In this document: positions 30,708 through 41,086 of the stretch, one piece after another
How positions within the stretch are numbered: position 1 is the stretch's first letter
Layout: the number at the start of each line of letters is the position of its first letter
Source of the DNA: Halopseudomonas yangmingensis
GTDB taxonomy: Bacteria > Pseudomonadota > Gammaproteobacteria > Pseudomonadales > Pseudomonadaceae
NCBI RefSeq assembly: GCF_900114825.1
Contig: NZ_FOUI01000001.1
Span: 62,001 to 126,000 of the forward strand
DNA length: 64,000 nt
Direction: 5' to 3'
Notes under the pieces: generated by a model
Told to the model about the DNA's origin: nothing
What the model saw: only the letters and a program-made list of their open reading frames with translations
Databases searched by the model: none
Program-made: the position numbers and the translations under genes

Positions 30708-33191
30708 TCAGTCGGGTTGGTCCAGCGGGGTGCGTGCGACCTGGCGGATCGATAGGCGGATTTCTGCGCTGAGTACCCGTTTCGCGGTGTTCTCGGCGAT
30801 GTCTTCGAGTTCCGGCAGGTAGTGCAGCTTGCCGTCGGCATCCGTGCCGATCACCTGCAGCTCGCCGAGGCGCTGGATGAATTGGCGGAACATCGCCTTG
30901 TCGAAAAATTCCGGGGCGTTCAGCCCGTGCAGGATCGACAGGCGCTGGGCCATCACGCTGCACAGCTGCTCCAGTTCACCGGCATCCAGGCTGCAGGGCG
31001 GGTGGCTGAGCAGCAGCGCGGCAACCATGTAGAAGCGTTCCAGGGTCGGCAGCATGTTGCGCGCCAGCAGGCTCAGCTGCACGAACTCGGCAGAGCTGGG
31101 GTCGGGGCGGCTGATCTGGCTGTCTTCCTGTTCATGCAGCAGGCCCTCGGCGATCAGGCCGTCCAGCCATTGCTCGATTACCCCCGGCAACTGTTCGTCA
31201 TCCCAGTGCAGGAACAGCTCGGCCTGCAGGTAGGGGTAGATGGCGCTGACCAGCCGGGTGATCTGGCCACGGCTGAGGCGGGCGTTGTTCAGGAACAGGC
31301 TGGTGATCAGGGCTGGCAGGGCGATCAGGTGCAGGGCGTTGTTGCGGTAGTAGGTCATCAGCACTGCCTGCGGTTCATCCAGATAGAGGATCTCGCCAAG
31401 CGCATCGCTTTGCCGGCCGATCAGCTGCATGGCCTCGACGTGCGCCAGCAGCTCGGCACCATCGGCCTGCGGCAGGGTCATGCTGCTGCTGTAGGGGACC
31501 CGGCGCAGCAGCGCGGCAATGCGTTGCATGGCGGCGATCAGCGTCGGCTGGTCGAGCGCCAGCTTGCGCGTGGAGAGCATCACCAGCGCCACCAGATTCA
31601 CCGGATTGACGTTGGCACTGGCATTGATCGAACGTGCCAGGCGCAGCGCCAGACGGTTGGTGGTCTGGTTCAGCCAGTCCGGACGGAACTCCTCGCCATG
31701 TTCGGCGCTGCGCCAGCCGGGCTGCTCGCTGTCGAGGAACTCGGACAGCGCCAGCGGCTCGCCAAAGTTCACCGCCACCTCGCCAAACGGCAGCTTCAGG
31801 GCCGACAGCACGCGGAACAGGTCGAAGAAGGATTCCTTCTTCTTGGCCTGGCCGCGCAACTCACCGAGGTAGGTGCGTCCTTCCAGTACCCGTTCGTAAC
31901 CGATGTATACCGGCACAAACACGATAGGCCGGCGCGAGGAGCGCAGGTAGCTGCGCAGGGTGATCGCCAGCATGCCGGTTTTCGGATTCAGCGTGCGTCC
32001 GGTGCGCGAGCGGCCGCCCTCGATAAAGTACTCGACCGGGAAACCGCGGCTGAACAGGGCGTGCAGGTACTCGTTGAATACCGCGGTATACAGCTGGTTG
32101 CCGCGGAAACTGCGGCGCATGAAAAAGGCCCCGCCACGGCGCAGGATGCTGCCGACCACCGGCATGTCGAGGTTGATGCCGGCGGCGATGTGCGGCGGTG
32201 TCAGGTTGTTGCGAAACAACACGAAGGACAGCAACAGGTAGTCGATATGGCTGCGGTGGCAGGGCACATAGATGATTTCGTTGCCGCGGGCGATTTTTTG
32301 CAGGCGGTCGATATGGTTGACCTGTACGCCGTCGTACAGCTTGTTCCAGAACCAGGCCAGCACCACCTCGAGAAAGCGGATGATCGAGTAGGTGAAGTCC
32401 GAGGCGATCTCGTTGAAGTAACGGGCGGCCTGGCGTTCTGCTTTGGCGATCGGGATGTCTTTCTCGGTCGCCTCCTGTTCGATGGCGCGGCGCACCAGCG
32501 GCGCCTTGAGCAGGCTGCGCAGCAGGGTCGGGCGGTGCGACAGGTCGGGGCCGACCACTGCGGCGCGCTGCTGGCGGAAATGCACACGCAGCAGGCGCTT
32601 GATGCGCCGGGCGTGGCGCTCGTGGCCGAGCTGCTGGTCACACACCTCGCGTACCGACATCGGCCCGCTGAACTGGATGCGGATCTTGCGCCCATGCACC
32701 AGGATTGCCAGGAACTTGCGCAGCCAGCCGCCCAGCGCCCAGTTGTAGGCGAACAGCAGCTTGAACGGCGAGGATTCGGCATCCGGCGACAGCCCCCAGA
32801 ACACGCTGACCTTGACCAGCTGCACATCCTCGACCCGCTGCTGCTCGACCGCACTGACCAGACGGGCAAAGGCTGGCGACTCGTTGCGCGGATCGGGTCG
32901 GCCGAACCAGACCTGCTCGCGGCTGAGGAAAATATGCGACTCGCGCTCCTCCGCTAGCGCCGCCGGTGCCTTCAGCGGGCGCGGCAGGCCGGCGCGCTGG
33001 CATTCGCGGTCGAGCACCAGCAAATCGCTGTAGGAGCGGTAGGGCATTACATAGATCACCGGCAGTCGCTGGTTCAGACGCAGGTTGAAGGCCGAGTTGC
33101 CGATCACCTCGGCGCGCGCCCAGATGAACAGCAGGCGGCGCAGCAGGGCAAACCACAGGCGACCGAGCAGGGAGAAACGGCTGGAAGACAT
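30708..33191 (-). CDS. plsB: Glycerol-3-phosphate acyltransferase PlsB
   Basis: Inner-membrane enzyme that acylates sn-glycerol 3-phosphate at position 1, the first step of phospholipid synthesis. It has 827 residues from the ATG whose first base is 33191; a start 12 codons upstream is also open. The acyltransferase motif HRSHID (HX4D, about residues 311-316) is followed by the [11 protein letters not shown] substrate-binding block and FVPVYIGYE. The large N- and C-terminal extensions are normal for PlsB. Confidence 0.94.
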   Translation of the reverse strand: MSSSRFSLLGRLWFALLRRLLFIWARAEVIGNSAFNLRLNQRLPVIYVMPYRSYSDLLVLDRECQRAGLPRPLKAPAALAEERESHIFLSREQVWFGRPDPRNESPAFARLVSAVEQQRVEDVQLVKVSVFWGLSPDAESSPFKLLFAYNWALGGWLRKFLAILVHGRKIRIQFSGPMSVREVCDQQLGHERHARRIKRLLRVHFRQQRAAVVGPDLSHRPTLLRSLLKAPLVRRAIEQEATEKDIPIAKAERQAARYFNEIASDFTYSIIRFLEVVLAWFWNKLYDGVQVNHIDRLQKIARGNEIIYVPCHRSHIDYLLLSFVLFRNNLTPPHIAAGINLDMPVVGSILRRGGAFFMRRSFRGNQLYTAVFNEYLHALFSRGFPVEYFIEGGRSRTGRTLNPKTGMLAITLRSYLRSSRRPIVFVPVYIGYERVLEGRTYLGELRGQAKKKESFFDLFRVLSALKLPFGEVAVNFGEPLALSEFLDSEQPGWRSAEHGEEFRPDWLNQTTNRLALRLARSINASANVNPVNLVALVMLSTRKLALDQPTLIAAMQRIAALLRRVPYSSSMTLPQADGAELLAHVEAMQLIGRQSDALGEILYLDEPQAVLMTYYRNNALHLIALPALITSLFLNNARLSRGQITRLVSAIYPYLQAELFLHWDDEQLPGVIEQWLDGLIAEGLLHEQEDSQISRPDPSSAEFVQLSLLARNMLPTLERFYMVAALLLSHPPCSLDAGELEQLCSVMAQRLSILHGLNAPEFFDKAMFRQFIQRLGELQVIGTDADGKLHYLPELEDIAENTAKRVLSAEIRLSIRQVARTPLDQPD

Positions 33192-33540
33192 CGACAATTC
33201 CCGAACTGAATGGACGGATACAGGCATTGGCCGCCCGCAATTTGCGCAGTTTAACGCCCGGTTACAAGTTGCCGGTAGGGGGCATCTGCAGCGGGGGCCT
33301 TGAATGCCCGTCAGCGCATCCCTATAGTCACCACCTTGAGCGCTGACCCTTGCTGCCGTACCAGTCAGGATGAGGTTGCCGGATCAGCAGCGCCCTGTGC
33401 CTTGGCTGATCCTGTCAATCGATTCCAGTGGTGAACCTCCCGCCATCTTTTCTGTCTGTGTGACTGCACGCCAGCAAGGGCCGTGTGCTGATGGCTGGCG
33501 GGTGTTCCGCAGCCAGACAATACGGGGAACGAACTGGGCC
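33192..33540. other. Intergenic region between plsB and the ABC transporter operon
   Basis: A 349-base divergent gap with no supported gene. It holds an 8-bp perfect stem GGATCAGC (33381-33388) / GCTGATCC (33405-33412) with a 16-base loop of unknown role. Promoters for both flanking units should lie here, but I see no convincing sigma-70 pair. Confidence 0.4.
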
Positions 33541-34470
33541 ATGATAAGCATAAACAGCCTGACCAAACGTTTCGGCCAGCATGTTGCGGTCGACAACCTG
33601 TCTTTTGAGGTCAAGCCGGGCGAAGTGCTCGGCTTCCTCGGCCCCAACGGGGCCGGCAAGTCCACCACCATGAAGATGCTCACCGGCTTTTTGACGCCGG
33701 ACGGCGGTAGCGCCAGCATCTGTGGTTACGACATCCGCACGCAGATCCTGCAGGCGCAGCAGCAGATGGGCTATCTGCCGGAAGGCGCGCCCTGCTACGG
33801 CGACATGCGGGTTCGCGGTTTTCTTGATTTTATCGCCCGGGTGCGTGGTTTCTCTGGCGCCGAAAAGCAGCGCCGGATTGACCAGGCGGTCGAGCGGGTG
33901 GAGCTGAGGGGCGTGCTGCAGCAGAGCATCGACACCCTGTCCAAGGGCTTCAAGCGCCGGGTCGGACTGGCCCAGGCGATTCTGCATGACCCGCAGGTGC
34001 TGATCCTTGACGAACCCACCGATGGCCTGGACCCGAACCAGAAACATCAGGTGCGCGCGCTGATCCAGCAACTGGCGGCTGACAGCAACAAGATGGTGGT
34101 GATTTCCACGCACATTCTCGAGGAAGTCAGTGCGGTCTGCTCGCGGGCGGTGATTATCGGCCGTGGCCGGCTGCTGGCCGACGGCACCCCGCAGGATCTG
34201 GAGGCCCGCTCGCGCTATCACCAGGCGGTTACTGTGGCCCTCGAACAGCCGGTGGATGCCGCCGCGCTGAATGGCCTGCCCGGCGTGCTGGCGGTGGAAA
34301 GCCAGCTGGATGGGCGGCAGCTGACGGTGCTGGCACAGCCCGGCGCAGTGATCTTCCCGGCGGTTGGCGAGCTGGCCCAGAGCCGTGGCTGGCCGGTACG
34401 CGAGCTGTCGGTCGAGCGTGGCCGGCTGGATGACGTATTCCGCAGTCTGACTTCCGGGGAGGCCGCATGA
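33541..34470 (+). CDS. ABC transporter ATP-binding protein (GldA-like)
   Basis: ATPase of a multi-subunit ABC export-type system, 309 residues. Walker A GPNGAGKST (residues about 36-44), signature LSKGFKRRVGLAQAI, Walker B VLILDEPTDGLDP and switch ISTHILEEV are present. The C-terminal 90 residues form the extra domain usual in this DrrA/GldA class. Start taken at the ATG at 33541, where similarity begins. It overlaps the permease gene by four bases. With the next three genes it forms a compact operon whose cargo is unknown. Confidence 0.88.
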   Translation: MISINSLTKRFGQHVAVDNLSFEVKPGEVLGFLGPNGAGKSTTMKMLTGFLTPDGGSASICGYDIRTQILQAQQQMGYLPEGAPCYGDMRVRGFLDFIARVRGFSGAEKQRRIDQAVERVELRGVLQQSIDTLSKGFKRRVGLAQAILHDPQVLILDEPTDGLDPNQKHQVRALIQQLAADSNKMVVISTHILEEVSAVCSRAVIIGRGRLLADGTPQDLEARSRYHQAVTVALEQPVDAAALNGLPGVLAVESQLDGRQLTVLAQPGAVIFPAVGELAQSRGWPVRELSVERGRLDDVFRSLTSGEAA

Positions 34471-35201
34471 GCAATCTGGGTGTGATTTTCCGCCGCGAGC
34501 TGGGCAGCTATTTCGCCACGCCGCTGGCCTTTGTGTTTATCGTGATCTTTCTGGTGCTGTCGGCGGTGTTCACCTTCTATCTGGGTGGCTTCTACGAAAA
34601 CGGCCAGGCCGACCTGAATGCCTTCTTCAACTTCCATCCCTGGCTGTACCTGTTTCTGGTGCCGGCGGTGGCCATGCGCCTGTGGGCCGAGGAACGCAAG
34701 TCGGGGACCATCGAACTGCTGATGACCCTGCCGATCACGCGCAGCAACATGGTGCTCGGCAAGTTCCTCGCGGCCTGGGTGTTTGTCGGCATTGCCCTGC
34801 TGCTGACCTTCCCGATCGTGATCACCGTGAATTATCTGGGCAACCCGGACAACGGGGCGATCTTCACCGGCTATCTGGGCAGCTGGCTGCTGGCCGGCGG
34901 CTACCTGGCGATCGGCTCGTGCATGTCGGCGCTGACCCGCAACCAGGTGATTGCCTTCATTCTCAGCGTGGTGGCCTGTTTCGTGTTTATCGTCAGCGGT
35001 TTCCCGCTGCTGCTCGACCTGTTCAGTGGCTGGGCGCCGCAGTGGCTGCTGGATGCGATTGCCTCGCTGAGTTTCCTGATTCGCTTCGATGCCATCAGCA
35101 AGGGCGTGCTGGACCTGCGTGACCTGCTGTATTTCTTCTCGCTGATGGCGGTCTGGCTGCTGGCCACCGCAATCGTCATCGACCTGAAAAAGGCCGACTG
35201 A
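34467..35201 (+). CDS. ABC-2 type permease (GldF-like)
   Basis: Membrane subunit of 244 residues with six hydrophobic segments. The N-terminal GVIFRRELGSYFATPLAFVF and the RLWAEERKSGTIELLMTLPI block are hallmarks of ABC-2 permeases of the GldF/NosY group. It overlaps the ATPase gene upstream; the next gene begins 17 bases downstream. It pairs with the ATPase to form the core of the transporter. Confidence 0.88.
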   Translation: MSNLGVIFRRELGSYFATPLAFVFIVIFLVLSAVFTFYLGGFYENGQADLNAFFNFHPWLYLFLVPAVAMRLWAEERKSGTIELLMTLPITRSNMVLGKFLAAWVFVGIALLLTFPIVITVNYLGNPDNGAIFTGYLGSWLLAGGYLAIGSCMSALTRNQVIAFILSVVACFVFIVSGFPLLLDLFSGWAPQWLLDAIASLSFLIRFDAISKGVLDLRDLLYFFSLMAVWLLATAIVIDLKKAD

Positions 35202-35218
35202 GGCATAGGAGCGCGACC

Positions 35219-37060
35219 ATGAAACGATTGATGTATTCCGGTACCGGCCTGCTGGTACTGCTGCTGGCCTTCATTGCCTTCAACATGGCATCCAGCGTGC
35301 TGCTGCCCGGTGCCCGTCTGGATCTGACCGAACAGAAGCTCTACACCATCTCGCCGGGTACCCGGCAGATCCTAGAGGGACTGGAAGAGCCGATCACCCT
35401 GAACTTCTTCTTCTCCGACCGTGCCAGCAAGGACATGGTGGTGCTGCGCAACCATGCGCGGCGGGTTGAGGAAATGCTGCGCGAGTACCAGCGGGTAGCC
35501 GGTGGCAAGCTGCAGCTGCAGATCATTGACCCGCAGCCGTTCTCCGAGGCAGAGGACCGTGCCGCCGAATACGGCCTGCAGGCGATACCGCTGACCCAGA
35601 CCGGCGATAAGCTGTATTTCGGCCTGGCCGGCACCAACAGCCTGGCCCAGCGCGAGGTGATTCCGTTCTTCGCGCTGGAACAGGAAGGCCTGCTGGAGTA
35701 TGAGCTGAGTCGTCTGGTCAACAGCCTGGCGCAGCCGGACAAGCCGCGTATCGGCCTGATCAGCGGCCTGCCGCTGGGCGGCGGGATGAACCCGATGACC
35801 GGCCAGCAGACAGCGCCCTGGGTGGTGCTGGAGCAGGTCCGTCAGCTGTTCGAGATCGACAACCTGGATCACGACATCGACCGCATCCCGGAACAGGTCA
35901 AGGTGCTGCTGCTGGTACACCCCAAGGGCCTCAGCGAGGCGGCGCTGTTTGCCATCGACCAGTTTGTGCTGGGTGGCGGCAAGCTGCTGGCCTTTGTCGA
36001 TCCCTTTGCCGAGATGGATTTCAGTCAGGAAGCCATGATGGACGCCATGGCCGATGGCAAGGCCTCCGATCTGGGTCCGCTGCTGGCCGCCTGGGGGGTC
36101 GATTACGATCCGGAAAAGGTGGTGCTGGATGCCCGTCTGGGCATGTCAGTGGGTCGTGGTCAGGGCCAGTTGCCGGCCCGTCACATCGGCTGGCTGGAAC
36201 TGTTGCCGGCGCACCTGGACCGCGAGGACACGGTGACCGCGCCGCTGTCGCTGCTGACGGTCGCCAGTGCCGGCGCGCTGCAGCCGCGGGAGGGCAGCCA
36301 GACGCGCTTCCTGCCGCTGCTGAGCAGTACCGTCGACAGCATGCTGGTGCCCAGCAGCCGACTGGCGGCACTGCGTGATCCCGAGCAACTGCTGAACGGC
36401 TTCAAGGCCGATGCGCAGCAGTACCACTTCGCCGCGCGCCTGCAGGGGCCGGCGGCTACCGCCTACCCCGAGGGTCTGGAGGGTCGCGAACCGGGTCTGC
36501 GCCAGAGTGACAACATCAATGTGCTGCTGGTTGCCGATACCGATCTGCTGAGTGACCGCATGTGGGTGCAGGTGCAGGACTTCTTCGGTCAGCGTATCTC
36601 CCAGCCCTGGGCCGACAACGGCGGGCTGCTGGTGAATGCGCTGGACAACCTGTCCGGCTCCGAGGCGCTGATCAGCGTCCGTTCACGCGGCGATTTCAGC
36701 CGGCCTTTCGTGGTGGTGCAGGAACTGCAGCGCCAGGCCGAACAGCGTTTCCGCGCCAGCGAGCAGCGTCTGCAGCAGCAGCTGGCGGAGACCGAACAGC
36801 GTCTGGCTGAACTGCAGCAGGGCCAGGACCCCGGTCAGCTGACCGAGCTGTCGCCGCAGCAGGAGCAGGCGATCCAGCGCTTTATCGACGAACGTCTGGA
36901 CATTCGCAAGCAGTTGCGTGAAGTGCGCTTCCGCCTGAATGCCGATATTGAGCAACTGGGTACCCGGCTGAAAATCATCAATATCGCTCTGGTGCCGTTG
37001 CTGCTGACCCTGGGCGTGCTCGGCTGGTGGCTGATCGGCCGTTTGCGCCGGCGTGGTTGA
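35219..37060 (+). CDS. GldG-like ABC transporter auxiliary protein
   Basis: A 613-residue protein with one N-terminal TM (about 8-27), a long periplasmic part and a second TM near the C-terminus (about 585-607). The N-terminal block (LDLTEQKLYTISPGTRQIL, EPITLNFFFSDRAS) matches the GldG/ABC-transporter auxiliary family. A coiled-coil-like glutamine-rich stretch (about 500-545) precedes the final TM. In Bacteroidetes the homologue belongs to gliding; pseudomonads keep the same ATPase-permease-GldG-DUF4340 set with no known cargo. Confidence 0.82.
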   Translation: MKRLMYSGTGLLVLLLAFIAFNMASSVLLPGARLDLTEQKLYTISPGTRQILEGLEEPITLNFFFSDRASKDMVVLRNHARRVEEMLREYQRVAGGKLQLQIIDPQPFSEAEDRAAEYGLQAIPLTQTGDKLYFGLAGTNSLAQREVIPFFALEQEGLLEYELSRLVNSLAQPDKPRIGLISGLPLGGGMNPMTGQQTAPWVVLEQVRQLFEIDNLDHDIDRIPEQVKVLLLVHPKGLSEAALFAIDQFVLGGGKLLAFVDPFAEMDFSQEAMMDAMADGKASDLGPLLAAWGVDYDPEKVVLDARLGMSVGRGQGQLPARHIGWLELLPAHLDREDTVTAPLSLLTVASAGALQPREGSQTRFLPLLSSTVDSMLVPSSRLAALRDPEQLLNGFKADAQQYHFAARLQGPAATAYPEGLEGREPGLRQSDNINVLLVADTDLLSDRMWVQVQDFFGQRISQPWADNGGLLVNALDNLSGSEALISVRSRGDFSRPFVVVQELQRQAEQRFRASEQRLQQQLAETEQRLAELQQGQDPGQLTELSPQQEQAIQRFIDERLDIRKQLREVRFRLNADIEQLGTRLKIINIALVPLLLTLGVLGWWLIGRLRRRG

Positions 37061-37073
37061 GAGGAGAATCCGC

Positions 37074-38063
37074 ATGCGCAATCGTCTGATTCTGATCATT
37101 GCCCTGGCCGCCGCCGTACTGCTGATTCTGGCGCTGCGCGCACAGCAGGATGCGCGGGTGGCTGACCTCGAGTCGCGTCCCTTGCTGGACGCTGCGCAGC
37201 TGGAACTGCTGGCTGCCGCCAGCCAGTTGCAGCTGGCGCGCGGCGAGCTGTCGGCCACTCTGGCCCGCGAGGGTGAGCAATGGACTGTGGCTGATCATCA
37301 CCATTTCCCGCTGCAGCGTGAACGGCTGGCAGCCCTGCTGCATGCGCTGCGCGGTGCGCGCATCCTCGAGGCGAAAACTGCCAACCCGGCGCACCATGCG
37401 CGCCTTGGGCTGGATGCCAGTGCGCCGGCACCGGACAGCCTGCAGCTGACCATCGAGGGTGAGGCCGGTAGCCTGCAACTGCTGTTCGGTGAGCGGGTTG
37501 GCAATGGCCAGCTGATGCGTTTTGCCGACCAGGACCAGGTGTGGCTGATCAATCGTCCGTTGCAGACCAGTGTCAGTCCGCGTGACTGGCTGGATCTGCA
37601 GGTGGTGCAGCTGCCGCTGGAAGAGGTGCAGGAGGCCCTGTGGCAGCACGCCGATGGCGAGCAGGTGCGCTTTGACAAGGCCTCTGAGGGTGACTACAAC
37701 CTGCGTCTGGCTGACAGCCAGGAGCCCGGTTACCAGCGCTGGATCAATGGCGTGGTGCTCGGGCTGGTCGGCCTGCGGGCACAGGATGTGCAACTGCGCG
37801 AGCAGCTGCAACTGAGTGACACGCCGATGCTGCGCATGCAGCTGCAGACCCGCGCCGGTGATCGGCTGCAGGCCGCGTTGCAGGCGATTGACGGGCGCTA
37901 CTGGGTGCTGGTCGAGGAGGTCGAGCGGGTGGATGGCAGCCTGCTGCAGGTGAATGCCGATCCGCGCTGGGCGTTCCAGATCGGCATTGCCGAGGTCGAG
38001 GCACTGGCCCGTGGCGGTGCCGAGCTGCTGAGCGGACCGCAGCCTGTCGATGAGTACGAGTAA
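37074..38063 (+). CDS. DUF4340 domain protein
   Basis: A 329-residue protein with an N-terminal TM (residues 4-22) and a periplasmic DUF4340 region of repeated beta-rich units, including LRGARILEAKTANPAHHARLG and RDWLDLQVVQLPLEEVQ-like segments. ATG at 37074 with GAGGAG just upstream. DUF4340 proteins typically end GldG-type ABC operons, as here. Function is unknown; an accessory or substrate-recognition part of the transporter is likely. Confidence 0.78.
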   Translation: MRNRLILIIALAAAVLLILALRAQQDARVADLESRPLLDAAQLELLAAASQLQLARGELSATLAREGEQWTVADHHHFPLQRERLAALLHALRGARILEAKTANPAHHARLGLDASAPAPDSLQLTIEGEAGSLQLLFGERVGNGQLMRFADQDQVWLINRPLQTSVSPRDWLDLQVVQLPLEEVQEALWQHADGEQVRFDKASEGDYNLRLADSQEPGYQRWINGVVLGLVGLRAQDVQLREQLQLSDTPMLRMQLQTRAGDRLQAALQAIDGRYWVLVEEVERVDGSLLQVNADPRWAFQIGIAEVEALARGGAELLSGPQPVDEYE

Positions 38064-38089
38064 AAAGCGCTGATTTACCTGCATTGAAT

Positions 38090-38126
38090 GCGAAGCCGGC
38101 GGTGCCTGTGCATCCGCCGTCTTTCG
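38090..38126. terminator. Possible bidirectional terminator between convergent genes
   Basis: Imperfect hairpin in the 71-base gap between the DUF4340 gene and trxC: outer GCGAA/TTCGC and inner CGGCGG/CCGCCG arms separated by short internal bulges, with an 11-base loop. No long U-run is present on either strand, so strength is uncertain. Confidence 0.4.
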
Positions 38127-38134
38127 CTTGCCTG

Positions 38135-38572
38135 TCATTCGGCTGGCAGTGGCGGCAGGTGCTGCTGCAGCCAGCGCAGCAGCTCGCCGCCCGGCAGTGC
38201 ACCGCTGACCCGCGCCAGCTCGCGGCCGCCCTGCACAATCAGCAGGGTGGGGATGCTGCGAATGGCAAAGCGTGCTGCCAGTCCCTGGGCCTGTTCGGTA
38301 TTCACCTTGACCAGCCGTGCGCGCGGTTCGACCAGCGGAGCCGCCTGCTGGAAAACCGGGGCGAACTGGCGGCAGGGGCCGCACCAGGGTGCCCAGAAAT
38401 CGATCACCAGCGGCAGGTCGGCGCCGGCATGGCTGGCGAAGCTCTGATCATCCAGTTCCAGCGGCGTGCCGGTAAACAGCAGCTGCTTGCAGGCACCGCA
38501 GTGCGGCTGCTGGTCGAGGCGTGCGGGGGGCAGGCGGTTCTTGCGATGGCAGTGCGGGCAGGTCAGCAGCAT
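38135..38572 (-). CDS. trxC: Thioredoxin 2
   Basis: Cytoplasmic disulfide reductase induced by oxidative stress in many bacteria. It has 145 residues. An N-terminal zinc finger uses Cys5/Cys8 and Cys25/Cys28 (CPHC, CGAC), and the thioredoxin fold carries the redox pair Cys64/Cys67 in WAPWCGPCRQ with the cis-proline region SIPTLL. The N-terminal zinc domain separates TrxC from TrxA. It converges on the DUF4340 gene. Confidence 0.94.
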   Translation of the reverse strand: MLLTCPHCHRKNRLPPARLDQQPHCGACKQLLFTGTPLELDDQSFASHAGADLPLVIDFWAPWCGPCRQFAPVFQQAAPLVEPRARLVKVNTEQAQGLAARFAIRSIPTLLIVQGGRELARVSGALPGGELLRWLQQHLPPLPAE

Positions 38573-38654
38573 CGGGATGTCTCCAGTCAGGCGCCGGATG
38601 GTTCGGTATGCATACTGGATGGGGTGTTTCAGGCTGATTTCAAGGCTGGGTGCT

Positions 38655-39032
38655 TCAGTTGCGAAGCGCCCAGACGAATTCCTGCTCGCCCTCGGCGTCG
38701 ATTTTCAGCCAGCGGTCGGCGTCCTCTTCGCCGTCGTCCTCCTGCCAGCCGCCCACCGAGCAGCGTACCTGCTGGCCGATGGCTGCAAACACCGCCAGGG
38801 CACAGTCACGGTCGGTAGCCCAGGGCGTGTGCGGGCTGTCGAACCAGATGCTGGCCCACTTGCCGGCGGCCTTGCGCACCACCAGCAGCTCGATGCTTTC
38901 GCCGTTCAGCTGCCACAGGCCGCGCCCATGTCCCGATTCGGGCTGGGTCAGGGGGCCAAGGGAAGCCAGCCAGTCAAACAGGGCCGGCAGGTGATCCTCG
39001 CGCAGGTAGATTTCGATATCCGGTTGGCGCAC
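38655..39032 (-). CDS. Hypothetical protein, conserved type
   Basis: A 125-residue acidic soluble protein I do not recognise. It has several tryptophans (LFDWLASLG, GLWQLNG, KWASIWFDSPHTPW) and an acidic stretch DDGEEDADRW near the C-terminus; no signal peptide or membrane segment. It lies 12 bases downstream of rlmA on the same strand, so the two are probably co-transcribed. The sequence has the composition and codon pattern of the neighbouring core genes. Confidence 0.7.
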   Translation of the reverse strand: MRQPDIEIYLREDHLPALFDWLASLGPLTQPESGHGRGLWQLNGESIELLVVRKAAGKWASIWFDSPHTPWATDRDCALAVFAAIGQQVRCSVGGWQEDDGEEDADRWLKIDAEGEQEFVWALRN

Positions 39033-39044
39033 GGTGAGTCCTCT

Positions 39045-39848
39045 TCAGTGGCGTTGCAACAGCAACAGGCGCATGGCGACTTGCAGATCCGCCAGGCCGC
39101 TCTCGATCAGTGCCTGCTGGCGTTCGGGATGGCTGCGGAAGCTGTGCGGGGTCATGCCGATCAGATTGGCCAGATCGGTCGCCGGCAGTGACAGAGGATA
39201 GCGCAGTAGCTCATCACTGACGATCCCGAAGCCCTCCGGCAGTTCACCGAGCAGGTCAGGGGTCGGATTGACACGGTCATACAGGCGCTGGCGCAGACTC
39301 AACAGGTGATCCTCGTGCGGGCCGACCAGCAGCAGCCGGCCGCCGGGGCGCAGCACCCGCCGGCACTCGCCGGCAAACCACGGGCTGAACACGCAGAGCA
39401 GCGCGTCGACGCTGGCATCGGCCACGGGCAATCGCGCACTGGAGCCGACCAGCCACTGGATCTGCCGGCTGCGCCGGCAGGCGCGCAGAATCGCTTCCTT
39501 GCTGATATCCAGCCCGGCCATCTCGGTATCTGGCAGTGCCTGCTGCAGACGCGCGCTGTACCAGCCTTCGCCACAGCCGATATCCAGCAGCTGGTGCGGC
39601 TGGCCCTGCTGCAGCAACTGATTGATCCGCTCGCTGACCGGCAGGTAGTGCCCGGCATCCAGAAAGGCCTGGCGGCAATCGAGCATGCCCGGGGTGTCGC
39701 CGGGCTGGCGGCTGCGCTTGTGCTGCACCGGCAGCAGGTTCAGGTAGCCCTGGCGGGCCTGATCGAAGTTGTGGCCAGTGCTGCAGCGCCACTGGCGGTC
39801 TTCGGCCTGCAGCGGTTGCTGGCACAGCGGACAGACCAGGCTCAGCAC
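39045..39848 (-). CDS. rlmA: 23S rRNA (guanine-N1)-methyltransferase RlmA
   Basis: Methylates G745 (E. coli numbering) of 23S rRNA. It has 267 residues. N-terminal zinc site uses Cys6, Cys9, Cys22 and His26 (CPLC ... CSTGH), then the marker [18 protein letters not shown] and SAM motif [12 protein letters not shown]. The start is a GTG (first base 39848) overlapping the dapE stop; a much longer open frame upstream is only an artefact of high GC. Tight coupling to dapE suggests co-expression. Confidence 0.9.
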   Translation of the reverse strand: MLSLVCPLCQQPLQAEDRQWRCSTGHNFDQARQGYLNLLPVQHKRSRQPGDTPGMLDCRQAFLDAGHYLPVSERINQLLQQGQPHQLLDIGCGEGWYSARLQQALPDTEMAGLDISKEAILRACRRSRQIQWLVGSSARLPVADASVDALLCVFSPWFAGECRRVLRPGGRLLLVGPHEDHLLSLRQRLYDRVNPTPDLLGELPEGFGIVSDELLRYPLSLPATDLANLIGMTPHSFRSHPERQQALIESGLADLQVAMRLLLLQRH

Positions 39849-40978
39849 AGCAGCTTTTCCAGGGTGCGCTGGTAAATGTCGGTCAATCCATCCAGGTCGC
39901 TGGCACTGATGCATTCGTTGACCTGGTGGATGGTCGCATTGCGCGGGCCGAGCTCCACTACCTGGGTACCCAGGGTAGCGATAAAGCGCCCGTCCGAGGT
40001 GCCGCCGCTGGTCGAGGGGGTGGTCGGCTCGCCGGTAATTTCGAGAATCGCTGCGGCTACCGCATCCAGCAGGGCGCCGGGCTCGGTCAGGAATGGCAGG
40101 CCGGAGACTGTCCAGTCGACCTGGTAGTCGAGGCCGCGGCGATCCAGCAACTGGTGTACCCGCGCCTGCAGCCCCTCGACGGTGGACTCGGTGGAGAAAC
40201 GGAAATTGATCAATGCCTCCAGCTCGCCGGGGATCACATTGGTAACGCCGGTGCCGCTGTGGATATTGGAAATCTGGAAGCTGGTCGGCGGGAAGAAGGC
40301 ATTGCCATTGTCCCACTGCTCGGCGGCCAGCTCGGCGAGGGCCGGAGCGGCCAGATGGATCGGGTTGCGTGCCAGCTGCGGGTAGGCCACATGACCCTGC
40401 TTGCCACGCACCAGCAGGCGACCGTTGAGCGAGCCGCGCCGGCCATTCTTCACCACATCGCCAAGCCGGTCGGTACTTGAAGGCTCGCCAACTATGCACC
40501 AGTCGATGCCCTCGCCACGCTGGCGCAGGGTCTCCACCACGCGCACCGTGCCATCCAGCGCCGGGCCTTCCTCGTCACTGGTGATCAGGAAGGCAATCGA
40601 GCCCCGGTGATCCGGATTGGCCTCGACAAAGCGCTCCACCGCCACCAGCATCGCCGCCAGGCTGCCCTTCATGTCGGCGGCACCGCGCCCGTGCAGCATG
40701 CCGTCGATGATTTTCGGTTCGAACGGTGGATTGTCCCAGCGCTCCAGGGGGCCGCTGGGCACCACATCGGTATGCCCGGCAAAGCACAGCACCGGCCCTT
40801 CGCTGCCACGCCGCGCCCAGAGGTTGTCGACCTCGCCAAAACGCATCGGCTCCAGGCGGAATCCCAGTCTGGCCAGGCGTTCGCCCATCAGCTGCTGGCA
40901 TCCGGCATCCGCCGGGGTGGTGGAGTCGCGGGCAATCAGGTCACAGGCCAGGGACAGGGTGGGGGAGAGTTGGCTCAT
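39842..40978 (-). CDS. dapE: Succinyl-diaminopimelate desuccinylase
   Basis: Dinuclear zinc hydrolase that releases LL-diaminopimelate from its N-succinyl form in the lysine and peptidoglycan pathway. It has 378 residues from the ATG whose first base is 40978. Metal ligands lie in [20 protein letters not shown] and the catalytic Glu pair [11 protein letters not shown]; the C-terminal [14 protein letters not shown] supplies another ligand. A longer frame to 41014 adds residues of no family resemblance. Confidence 0.95.
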   Translation of the reverse strand: MSQLSPTLSLACDLIARDSTTPADAGCQQLMGERLARLGFRLEPMRFGEVDNLWARRGSEGPVLCFAGHTDVVPSGPLERWDNPPFEPKIIDGMLHGRGAADMKGSLAAMLVAVERFVEANPDHRGSIAFLITSDEEGPALDGTVRVVETLRQRGEGIDWCIVGEPSSTDRLGDVVKNGRRGSLNGRLLVRGKQGHVAYPQLARNPIHLAAPALAELAAEQWDNGNAFFPPTSFQISNIHSGTGVTNVIPGELEALINFRFSTESTVEGLQARVHQLLDRRGLDYQVDWTVSGLPFLTEPGALLDAVAAAILEITGEPTTPSTSGGTSDGRFIATLGTQVVELGPRNATIHQVNECISASDLDGLTDIYQRTLEKLLC

Positions 40979-41057
40979 CGGATTCTCATGGGTCGCTGCA
41001 GAACGGTCGCCCATTCTAGCAGAGGCATCAGGGCTTCGAGCAGCGCGGCACTGCCGC

Positions 41058-41063
41058 TATACT
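41058..41063 (+). promoter_or_regulatory. Possible -10 element of the tcdA promoter
   Basis: TATACT, a near-consensus sigma-70 -10 hexamer 24 bases before the tcdA ATG, in the 108-base gap divergent from dapE. The matching -35 (TTCGAG at 41035-41040, 17-base spacer) is weak, so the assignment is tentative. Confidence 0.4.
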
Positions 41064-41086
41064 GCGACATTCTTCAAGAGGTGACT

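Noticed and set aside
30822-32957. 711-residue forward open frame over plsB
   Set aside because: Low-complexity His/Gln/Ala-rich antisense product; plsB on the other strand is complete and well supported.
39849-40499. Upstream extension of rlmA to 484 residues
   Set aside because: It is antisense-frame translation through dapE; the RlmA zinc motif begins right after the GTG at 39848.
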